Below, one piece after another: positions 10,192 to 20,172 of a DNA stretch of 64,000 nucleotides. Source of the DNA: Ophryocystis elektroscirrha (taxonomy: Eukaryota > Apicomplexa > Conoidasida > Neogregarinorida > Ophryocystidae). Under the pieces are notes generated by a model. It was not told where the DNA came from. It ran no database searches and saw nothing but the letters and a program-made list of their open reading frames with translations. A program made the translations under genes and the position numbers. The stretch lies in assembly GCA_030141585.1 (NCBI GenBank), contig JAQIFP010000001.1, forward strand, positions 1 to 64,000, given 5' to 3'. How positions within the stretch are numbered: position 1 is the stretch's first letter; every line of letters begins with the position of its first letter.

Positions 10192-12775
10192 TCACTTAAT
10201 TTGTACAACATTCAATTCTTTCAACAATTTTCGAGTAATTCGTCTTGGAAATGTCAAACTGTTTTCAATTCCTTCTAAATTTGACGATCCAACATAATTC
10301 TTTTCTAATAATTTTTTATTTTGTTTTTTTTTATACCTTTTTTAGTGTTTTGAAGAATGATTTCCGGCATCTTTCGATTTTTTGTTACATGACCTACAAA
10401 TCAATAGAACATTAGAAATGATTACAACTATGATTGGATTGTTTCTGAGCAGATTTTGGGTTTTGAGATAACTCGAGCTTCTAAAAAAAATTAGAATAGT
10501 TTTTACTACTTTATTAGCTCTCATGTTCTTGGTTTGAGTTTTTGGAAATGAATCAGAAGGTTTGCATCTCTTTGAAATACTTGTGTCAGTGATTACTAGT
10601 CTTTTTTTTTTAATTTTTTTTATCACGCTTGCATCCCAATTTGTTTTAAATTGTTTGTGCATGTCACTATTTTTGATAAGACGTGAGTTTATCGGTGAAT
10701 TTGAGAGTAAATATGTATTATTAAAGACTAAAGCAACAGCATGTTGACTGCCACCACAGACATATAATGGTAGCTGATTGTTGAATAACTCTCTTTGTAA
10801 TTTTATTGGATTTTGTACTGTTTCGGTATAATCATTGCCATCACCTATTTGAAACATTTGTCCTTCACCCCTAAGGAAATTATCATAAGCTTGAGGTTTG
10901 TCTACCATGCGTAAACATAATTATTTTTGTCAATGGCGTATATAGTGTCGCTACCAGTTCCAACAGAAGCTGCATTTTTCATGATAATTTTTGGTGTCAG
11001 CCTATCTGTCGATTCAGGCTCTCCAAGATAAAAGTGACTTCCCCAAGTATATAAGTTCCCTAATTTATCTAAAGCAACAGATGTAAATTGACAGCTTGTT
11101 AATTCTTCGATCTAAAATAATATAATTTAAATCAATAGTACTTCAGTTCCTTGAGGGAACTCTAATTTTGAGAGATTATAAACTATATTTGATTTTTCTC
11201 CAATTCCTAATTCCCCGGAGGAATTTCTTCCAACACCATAATATTCTGGGATATTTGAGTTGCGCCGTATTTCAAAAAAAGTTGTTGCTCTTCCACAAAA
11301 TACATTCGAAATATTTTTGGCAAATCTGTATTTACGATTTAAAAATAATTTGTTACAAAAAATCACAAGCTCGAGGAATTAAACATTGTTGTTTTTGCTT
11401 GAACGTTTTACCCGGTTCGATAGATAATTGACCAAATTCGTTATTTCCCCAAAGATACAGCACAGAAGTCGAAAATTCAGTTATGCAAAGTAAAGCAGTG
11501 TGATTTTCTCCGGAAACTATTTTCAATGGCGTTCCAGATAAGTTTTGAATTTTTTGAGGGAGCTAATAGTATAATGATTCTATACAAAGTGTGCCATACG
11601 TATTCGCGGTCTGTGATTATGCAATTATCCAGATAACTAGGAATTCCAAGACATCCACTACTATCCTACAACATATAGAAGTATTTTGAATAATTACTCT
11701 ATAACTGCCCCAAATATAACAACTTCCTTTGATACTTATCGCTGCACTATGAGAATCCCCGCAGCTTATGGAAAAGATAATTTCAGATCCTGGAATAGTT
11801 GAAATTCGACCTGATATAAAAAACTACTTATATATATATATATACCAGGAATTCTTTCCAAAATGTCTTTGCCTCGTCCTAACGCACCGTCATCGTTGCA
11901 CCCCCAAGAAACTAATGAACCGTCCGATAATAATATTAAAGTATGTAGTGCTCCACAAGACACTTGAAGAACTTGTTGTTTCAATAGTTTCTACACATGT
12001 TGTCCAATGATTCAGAACTACAATGTGTTATAATGAAGTACATTCACTAAGCAAGGAACGGGCAAAGCTCCTGTTTCATTCAATTTCGACAAAGGTACAG
12101 GTAATTGATCGCATTCATCTATAAACATTTAATATAAATATTGAATTATTTACTTGAACCCCACGTATATATTATGCCTGTTTTGAAGTCAGTTTTTTTG
12201 TTGGTGATGCTGTTGTCCGTTTTGAAATCAGGATTTAGATTATCTTCAATGAAATAAGAGCCAAATTTAGGAGTTGAGCAGCATGAATTATCTTTGATTT
12301 TTGATTGAGAAACAAATTTTTCTTTTATAATCCCAAAAGAAAAACGTGAACCATTGATTTGAGCAGTGTCAGAATTTTCTGAGACACAGGTTAAGTCCAT
12401 ACTCTAAACTGAATTTAAAAATTGATTTTCATGCTTACGTTACTAAAACAACAGTTTTCATTTGAACTATGAGTTGAGGGAAACGAAGAAATTCTCTGAA
12501 TGTTTGATCAGTTACAAATTATAAAATACTTTTTTACTATCAGTTGGGTTTGCAGTAACTGATACGATAACTTGTGATGAGTTTTCAATTGAATCTTAAA
12601 AATAAATTTTATGCTTAAATTTACTTTCTAAATCATTATTTGGAGCACTTTCTGCTGATTTCAGAGGTTTGCCGCAACATATACAATTCTCATCATTTAA
12701 ATCATTTTTCACAAAACACTCAGTACATTTCCAAAATTGAAAGTCAAGTGTGTCTGATGTGTTTTGAGGACTCAT
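10192..12775 (-). CDS. RanBP2-type zinc finger plus RCC1-repeat protein
   Basis: Multi-exon gene. Its ATG at 12773-12775 opens a protein with W15-K-C17-x2-C20-x10-C31-x2-C34, a RanBP2/Nup153-type zinc finger, the type that binds Ran-GDP or ubiquitin. A linker follows with a single SRFSFG (FG-like) element near 12330. RCC1 blade motifs run through the rest: IYTWGSS (about 12160), CGALHTLILLSDGSLVSWGCNDDGALGRG (about 11900), YYGVGRNSSGELGIGE (about 11210), and CGGSQHAVALVFNN (about 10750). A basic C-terminal tail of several small exons ends at 10192. RCC1 is the Ran guanine-nucleotide exchange factor, so a nuclear or pore-associated RanGEF-like role is plausible, but RCC1 propellers also serve other roles. 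Exon borders in the middle are provisional; the domain order is firm. Confidence 0.75.
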
Positions 12776-12848
12776 GAATTATAAGCTAAAGATATAGATA
12801 CAGACATTTTACCAGTTGCTGGGACGGTTTGTTTGAAAGAAAGAAAAT

Positions 12849-15800
12849 ATGTCAAGTTTATTAGTTGAATTGAAAAAAAACCCTGAATTATTATTTCTTT
12901 TAAAAGATTTACAAGAGCTCGAAAAAATTTTGAGTGTCCATGAATTAGTAAAACATCTTTTTAAATTATTATTTAGGACATTTGGGTAAATATAATCACC
13001 TCTTTCTTTCAAAAAACAAAAAAAAATGCGTCGCTAAAATTCAAGCAATTCATTAAAAAACATTTTGACAACATCACAAATCTTGAAAATAATCAGTCTT
13101 TCTTGAATAATCATTTGCTTCACAAATTATTATATTTAAACATTAATGTTATATATAAGGTGGGATAATATATAAGTATTGTAATTCAGATTAAGCTTGA
13201 AAAATTTTCTGTTTTATCAATAGAAAAGTACATTCAAGATTCACTAAGATATTATATAAGTAAAATCAAAACACACTTTTGATGAAAGTTAGAAAATTGG
13301 ATGTTAATAGAAGATGATAACTTAAAATTGCTAATTTGTCGGATGTTGTATATGGTTAATGAGCATAATTCCACATTTGAATTATTTTCTAGTTCATATT
13401 TAAATTGGATGCTAATTGAAATACAAAAAACCACGGTAAGTTGAATGAAATATATAATTTTGTATATATATCTTAGATGACAAGCTCGAATATATTCATC
13501 AAATCTAAGCTTCATTGCTTATTGATATCAACATTAGATTTATTTGATTCAAACTTATATCAATTAAAATTGAATCTACTTAATTCTTTCAAAAATTTAA
13601 CTATACTGAAAAGGTCAGAGAGTTTAACTTTTCATTGGAAATCAGTTCAACAGGCAGATTATTTCTCTCTGAAATTCTCGCTCACTCTAAAATTGAGTTT
13701 GCCTCTGAAATAATGTCAAATATTATACATTTGACTCCAAAATTAATTAGCAAAACCAGTATTAAGCATTATGGAAAAGTTTTTTATATGGGCTGGTCTC
13801 ATTTAAATTGCTCTAATGATTTAAGATTTAGAAGCTATTTGCAGATAGTAGTTGAATACTGTCTTTTATGCAAACCCTATGTTGCTTCAAAATTTCGGGA
13901 TTTACTTAGTGATTTTGCTACAGATAGGTAATAAATAGTTCTGAATATTTCAGTACAGGCGGACAGAAACTCAATATATTCTCAGTCAAGTCATTTCCCC
14001 ATATTTGCATCGTTATGCATCTGTAAGCTTTTAATTATTATTTTCATTACTTAGGTAGCATGTTGGAAAATAAGGTTTAACTCAGTATCTCTATTTTTTA
14101 AATTTTTCCCTTTAATAAATACTGAATTACCTACTGGAGAATACGACATAGAGGTTCAAAGGTATTGAACAAATGTTTATAATAAAATATAGACAGTATG
14201 ATAAACTTGTGAAATTTTCAAATGATCCTCATCCCGAGGTTCGCAGATTTGCAGCGCATACAATATGTAACATATTGTCAACATACTGGGAGATTATGTC
14301 AGTCGATCGAAGAGCTTTTTTACTTGATGTTATTATCTCAAAGCTTAGCAAGTACTTTTAGCTATATATCAAAATTTAACTAGAGATAAAACATCCGCTT
14401 CCGTTCGTGTAGCTGTATTTGAAGGGTTGAAGTAAGTTTTAAAATATAAAATAAAAATACTTAAGGGTTTTGATCAAAAATGTTCGCACTCATTCCTCAA
14501 TAGTAAGTTTCCAATTGAACAAATCTATAACCTTAGTTTTTATTGATCTCTAAATTGAAAAATGCTTTTTATGATATTCATCCAGGTGTTTTAGAAAGTT
14601 TTTCCAGTTTTATCCAAATAGCTAGGTAAACGGTTTGTTTTAAATACTTCAGATTAGTAGTAATTATAATGTCAACTTAGATCAGCAAATAAAATCAGAA
14701 TTTTTATTTGAAAAACAGATTGAACATTTCATAATCAAAGTCGTTTTTACCTATTCTGTAAGTTACAGGTGCTAGAATTCACATTTAGATGTCCGAATGC
14801 TCAAAAAAATTGATTCAGTATGCAACAATCTGTAAAAATTTGGTAAACTTGTCTTATGTAATATGAACAGTAGACGGATTTGACTTATAACAAAATTTTT
14901 CGCGTTAGAAATGCATTTGAGTTTTCAGAAAGATATTTACTCTTCATCGAAAAATACCCTAATTTGATTATATCTCAGTCAGATATGATTCAAGTCACCA
15001 ATAAAGTTAATAAGTTTAAAATAGATAAAATATGATTCAAGTTTCCTTAATAAAGTTATTCAAGGAATTTTGTTTGTTACCTCTAAAAAACTAGAAAATA
15101 AAATACAAGTAATCTACTTAAACTACTAATACTAGTTAGGCTGGACATTTTAATTTTACGGATTCAAAAGTGTAAGTTTTATCCAATTATCTACTATAAC
15201 TCAGAGCATCTATTAAAAAATTTTCAGTAGTACAAGTATCCGTAGCATCTTTGATTAATAGTTTTAAGGTTGGTTAGTCAAACTTTTTAGATATAGACTC
15301 AACTTCATAGATTTTATTTTATAATTTAAATTGTTTTTTTTTTATACTAAAGGATGATTTATAGGAATCAGAAAATGTACATAATTCTATAAAAAATTAT
15401 CTTTCAATTATTTCAAGTTTAAATTTAAAAAATCTTGAACTTGGGAATCAGTACCTGGAGTGGGCAGTTAGTGTTTTACTAGTAAATTCGAGTGCTAGCA
15501 AATATATTCATTCAGATTTTAATCAATTGTAAAGCTTACAATATCTTTAATTCAAAAAATTTCAATATTGAATCAAATTGTACAATGTTTTTGGGCAAAC
15601 GTATAAAAGAAGTTTCATTTTTAGAGACGATATTGTAACGTCTACTTAAAATCTAATATTACTCAGGCTGCAGCAATATATCAATCTTTTGTTAGGAAAT
15701 TCAGATATGTTGCAAAAAACAATTATAAAAAGATTTCAAATTGATTGCCAAAATCTTCACCGGTAAGAAAAATTAACTTAGTTTAAGATTAGAAATGGCT

Positions 15801-16480
15801 TGGAATTTGATGCAGTATTACTTGACTCACTATTAGTATCATCAAGGACAATCAAAAATTTATTCATCAATTTACTGAAGTAAAATTACATTTAAAATAA
15901 TGATGTTGTGTATAGAAATCGACAACTATTTGAGCAAGGTCATTGTCTTTTTAAAAAAAGCACTTTATTTGACTTTGAATTAATAGTATCAACCTTGTTT
16001 AGAATTGGCAATAACTTTGATTACAAATGTATAGCTTTGATCAAGAACATCTCTTCCATAATCAATTTGATGTTTCAGCTTTTGATGCAATATGAAATAT
16101 TGAAAAAAAAAATAAGTTTTGAGCTTCTAAAAATTTGCTCAGGAATAGAAAAGGTCATTACTTTTCATTCAAATTTATTGATTGAGCAAAAAACAATCCC
16201 CAAAGCATTAGCGGATATATTATTCGATTATTATGTGTAAATTTGGTAAAAATCTTATCATTTGTTTGTAGGAGAGTTTTGAAAAATTTATATTTAATCA
16301 ATTTTTTTAATACATTGGAACTAAATACTACACTTATACCGTCGGTATTTCAAATTTTGGTTGAACTGAATAAATTGGGTATTTATTATTATAGCTATTA
16401 TATCCATAGTTTCTGATGAAGTCTATTGTTATTTGCAAATTTTATGGCTTGCAAAGTTAATATTGAATTTAGGTATATAA
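12849..16480 (+). CDS. HEAT-repeat protein, condensin II subunit G2-like
   Basis: Long gene with many small exons beginning MSSLLVELKKNPELLFLLKDL. The exon at about 13700-13928 reads YGKVFYMGWSHLNC...LRFRSYLQ, matching the conserved YKGW segment of NCAPG2. It is followed by CKPYVASKFRDLLSDFATDR. The exon at 14173-14361 reads YDKLVKFSNDPHPEVRRFAAHTI then ILSTYWEIMSVDRRAFLLDV, matching LLEDPYPMVRS...KYWEMMPP of NCAPG2. The next exon has DKTSASVRVAVFEGLK. NCAPG2 is the HEAT-repeat G2 subunit of condensin II, which compacts chromosomes. A general HEAT protein such as UTP20 was considered, but the order of motifs fits NCAPG2 better. The 3' half (after 14600) is rich in stops and its exon structure is weak. 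The RCC1 gene is divergent, 73 bp away. Confidence 0.55.
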
Positions 16481-16519
16481 GTTATATTTAATATTGCTGT
16501 TAGAGAAAACTTGTGAATG

Positions 16520-17094
16520 TCATACCATTGTCCATAGCATTTGCCTTTCAAACATACCAAGCTTTTTGGCAATGTGCTCTATTTCTGACAAAACAATAGA
16601 CTTTTTCATACATAACTAAAGAAAACTATATATTAATCGAATTTTAAACATACGACTAAACGTAATTAGGACAACTGTTGAATAATTCAACAAAAAAGAC
16701 TAATAAAAAAAAATATATCTCAAACTTAACTTGTACTCATTGCAAAATGGTTTCAACTGATTTAAATATTCAACTTAAAAAAATGGATTTTACATACCCT
16801 TATGGTGTGTAAAATACTACGTAAACGTTGAACTAAATGTATAGGTTCAAGCATGTGGAGAAAAACATTCATAGGAGAGGCGTTGATAGATTCACTTAAA
16901 GAATCATTTGATACGAATGAATTAGTTGACCAAGAAGTTAGAATAGTGATCTTGCTTATTTTTGACAGAGTAAAATTATAAATATACACGACCGAATTCT
17001 AGGTGATGTCAAAAATAATTCCTTTAAGATCGGGATTTTCAAATATCAAAATCGTATCTGTAATAATTTTCAAAACATTGCGTTTATAGGGCAT
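16520..17094 (-). CDS. Possible small unrecognised gene
   Basis: Minus-strand pieces look coding. MPYKRNVLKIITDTILIFEN starts at 17094. The exon 16800-16989 reads SKISKITILTSWSTNSF then MNVFLHMLEPIHLVQRLRSILHTIR, with a gtatgt donor. A terminal piece ends SEIEHIAKKLGMFERQMLWTMV with a stop at 16520. An in-frame TAG lies between the first two pieces and no clean intron removes it, so the model may be wrong or broken. The family is not recognised. Confidence 0.25.
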
Positions 17095-17601
17095 GATAAG
17101 TAATTATAAAAGCATTGACAGCTCATGGGTTTTTGTAATATCCAATTTAAAGTAATTAGGTTTGAAGAAATGTCTTTTATACAGAATAAAGGTAAAAAAA
17201 AAAATTATCTTTTCACCTTCAACGCTGCTAATCACAACGGAAAAAAGCTCTTAAAATGGTGCAAATTCGTGTATTTTGAATTTTTTTTAGTCATTTCTAT
17301 ACAAAATTATCTTGTCGTAAATTTTTCATTTAAAGGGAAAATGAACAAATGACATTCAACTGATCATGTTTTGTGCTCTCAAAATAAGGTTTACTATAAT
17401 AGAGGTGGAAGTTTAATTGAATTTATTACGTTTAAAACCTCTATTATTTTTAATTTATGTCTGATATTTTATTATAGTAATACATTATGTTGACGTTTCT
17501 CGTCTGATAAATTTTAAAACATCAAAAGGATTTAAAGCATATATTTTTTAATTTTATCAATGAAATTATTGCGGACCTGATATTTATATTGTATTTTCAA
17601 A
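17095..17601. other. AT-rich spacer upstream of CWC15 with inverted repeats
   Basis: This spacer contains an unconvincing plus-strand ORF (17125-17352) without family resemblance. It also holds an 11-nt perfect inverted repeat: 17396-17406 pairs with 17437-17447, and the overlapping 17391-17400 pairs with 17471-17480. These may be regulatory or an RNA structure; nothing firm can be said. Confidence 0.35.
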
Positions 17602-18361
17602 ATGACTACTGCGCATCGGCCTACATTTTATAGTGCCATTGGAGGGAAAAATCAATGTAAGTTCATCAGTTAGTCAAAATTTTCAGCTGGAAATTTACTT
17701 GTTTCTGAGTCTCTAAAAGTTTCTGCTAGAGATTTACCAAGTCATAAAAAATTGAAGACTCGTTTTGCTAGTGTTGAAAGTGAATACCTTAATATTTCAA
17801 AAACTTCAAAAATTTCTGAGCCAAAACAAGTGTAACTGTATCATTTTATATCAATATTTCAGAAATTCAGGTTTAAATGATAAAAGTAACGCTTGGGATT
17901 CAATAAATGCAGATAAAACCAGTACTCTTTTTCCTGAAGATGAGGATTTTAACTTTAAATCAAGTTTCGAAGGGTAATATTTAAATTGGTGACAGTTTAT
18001 ATAGTGATGTGGATAGTATAAATAGCGATGATGAAGATGATGATATAGATCTTTTGAAGGAATTTGCGAAATTAAAAGAGAAGGCACATAAACAACCTGT
18101 AGTAAATTATTTTTATCATATCATTGTTTTTTAGAAAACTAACGAAGATGTGTCAAATGATAATTTAGAATTGAGTTCTGAACCTAAGCAAATTTCAATA
18201 TTAGAAAAATGGACAAATGATTGCGTATTTAAAAATCAAGCAAAAAAAGCAAAACGATGCTCGAAAACGTAATTTTTATGTTATTATATGTTTTTAGTTT
18301 TATAAATGATACAATTCGAAGTGAGTTTCATAAAACGTTTCTGACGTCATTTATTCGTTAA
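17602..18361 (+). CDS. Spliceosome component CWC15/Cwf15
   Basis: CWC15 belongs to the Prp19-associated complex of the activated spliceosome. The N-terminus MTTAHRPTFYSAIGGKNQ and then ARDLPSHKKLKTR match the family's MTTAxRPTFxPAxGG and SRDLPxHTKxKxR. The middle is acidic (SINSDDEDDDIDLLKEFAKLK), and the end has DCVFKNQ then FINDTIRSEFHKTFLTSFIR, the diagnostic C-terminal block. At least four short introns are visible: a 30-nt one after position 17655, then one at about 17832, one at about 17973 and one at about 18100. A last one near 18270 precedes the FINDTIRSEF exon. The protein is about 190 residues, near the usual size. Confidence 0.88.
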
Positions 18362-18456
18362 AATTACTATAATAATGTGTATGTTTTGCTAAGTTTTTCA
18401 TCAATTTATTTTTTGGAAAGTATTAGTAAAAGATCGTTATTACTTAAAATCTATGT

Positions 18457-19860
18457 TCAATCATATAATAGTTTATATGACGAATAAGTTACAATTGAAA
18501 TAGTGCTTAATATACAAACTATCATTTCAATCAAGTTACATTGAACCCAGTAATTTGAATATTGAAAACTTGTATTATTTAAACATGGTTTTGAGGAACA
18601 GGGATCATATTCAATACATAAAGGTTTTTTTTCAATAACATGCAGTTCTTCTAATAAGGTTTTTATTGTGGCTTCTAAAATTTTACAGGACTTATTTAGA
18701 TCGCTAGCTATTTCTGCGTTGATTAACTTTTGTAGTACAAACTGTGATTGATCCCACACAATGTCATATTGAATGTTCATATATGTTTGATTATTACCGC
18801 TAGAACTAAAACTAAACCTTTTTAAATAATTTTATTGCTTGTGTGATTTACCTAATAAAAGTTGTAAAATTTTGAGTATATATATTGTTCAGCAAAACAA
18901 TGGAACAATCAAGAACAACATGATTCAAATTAAGCACTCTCAAAATCCTTTTTTCCAATACATTTGGACAGAAAGGTTTTTTGACTATAACAGAAAAATA
19001 TTTGTTCACCAACGGTCGTTTATAACTGAGCTGAGAAGAAAAACAATTTACGGGATTTTCAGAGGCAATTTTGAAGTCAATTTTGGGAGCCCAATCTCCA
19101 ATTGAGATATCCTCACATCCAAGTTTTTCAAGGTATCTATTCCATATTCAAAATAAGTTATGCATATTACTTTTTCCAAATATTATACTCATGGTTTTTT
19201 ATAAAAAGTATTTCCAGAATTGTTTTAAAATCGTGTAAAAATACAACAGAAGGTAGTCCGTATTGAAACTTTAAAGGACATTTTTTTAGCAAATAATCTT
19301 GTTCGATCTCGCTATCTTCAATTACATTCACTTTTTCGGAGTTTAATTCAGTATAATTAAGATCATTACTGAGTATAGTTGAATTCTTATATTTTATTAC
19401 TTTGTACAGAATTTCGGAAAAGACTTATTTTGAATTTTTGTTAGGTTTTCAACAATTATTTCGTAAACCTTACAATTTAATTCTGAATCTAGTATTACCG
19501 TATCCCTTGAAATGAACGATGTAAAATAATATATACCTTTATTGCCGCACACAATTTCTAATGCATTTGGAAATAGATACACTGAAGTTTTTTTGCTAAG
19601 TCACAATTAAGTCAAAAATATTGATACCATATCTTTGTAATGGTTTTTAGAGGTATAATAATTACAGTTGGCGCTTTTCCAATAACGGTCGATTCGTTAA
19701 AAATAGAAGAAAACCACAATGTTGATTCAGACACATATAAACGTCCATGCAGCAATATTTTAGCAACTAGTGCACAAGAAAACCAGTTCGAACAAGTTAG
19801 CGACATTAAAGATACTGTTTGGTTTTTAAACTTCGACGAAAAATATGTATTTAACAACAA
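18457..19860 (-). CDS. GRAM-domain membrane protein, Aster/Lam-like
   Basis: The GRAM domain is clear. The exon 19612-19860 has CSNWFSCALVAKILLHGRLYVSESTLWFSS and TVIIIPLKTITKI; the exon 19397-19582 has FPNALEIVCGNKGIYYFTSFISRD. A later segment (about 18960-19140) reads RYLEKLGCEDISIGDWAPK and could begin a StART-like VASt domain, though I cannot confirm that. The last exon ends with a hydrophobic helix, LIEMIVCILSTISIVTYSSYKLLYD. GRAM, middle domain, then C-terminal TM is the layout of Aster/GRAMD1/Lam lipid-transfer proteins at ER-plasma membrane contacts. GRAM is well supported; the Aster/Lam reading is inference. Middle introns were not all resolved, and an upstream first exon is possible. 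Confidence 0.6.
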
Positions 19861-20120
19861 ATTTAAGAACTATTAAACTAGTGTTTATTACTTTAGAATT
19901 TACATTAACAACTCATAGTTTTGTTGGCATGCAAGTGCCTCTAAAAATTGCCATAAACTTTTATTGGTTTATGAACGGAAACTGGAGTAGTTTTCAACTA
20001 GCAAAAATCGTGCATCCGCTAGGCGTCATATGCAACGATACCGCCCCTCCCGCAAGAATGTATATTTTAACATTTTCGAATAATATACGATTCGTTACAC
20101 AGCGCACAACTGGCGTATAA
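19845..20120 (+). CDS. Uncertain 91-codon ORF between GRAM gene and EF2
   Basis: An open plus-strand frame in AT-rich DNA encodes LEFTLTTHSFVGMQVPLKIA, NFYWFMNGNWSSFQLAKI and then PPARMYILTFSNNIRF before stopping at 20118-20120. Part of it is locally GC-richer, as coding DNA here tends to be. It overlaps the first 16 bases of the GRAM gene on the other strand and ends 52 bp before the EF2 stop. It may be a terminal exon whose upstream exons I could not find, or a chance ORF. The product is not recognised. Confidence 0.25.
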   Translation: MYLTTNLRTIKLVFITLEFTLTTHSFVGMQVPLKIAINFYWFMNGNWSSFQLAKIVHPLGVICNDTAPPARMYILTFSNNIRFVTQRTTGV

Positions 20121-20172
20121 ATAAATATAGTTATAAGTTAAAATGTAGTTTTTGAACGAGTTAACAAAAAAA

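Noticed and set aside
13252..13515. Minus-strand frame within the condensin-like gene
   Set aside because: No homology and it lies opposite a better plus-strand exon chain.
19640..19876. Plus-strand frame opposite the GRAM domain
   Set aside because: It is a shadow of the GRAM exon on the minus strand.
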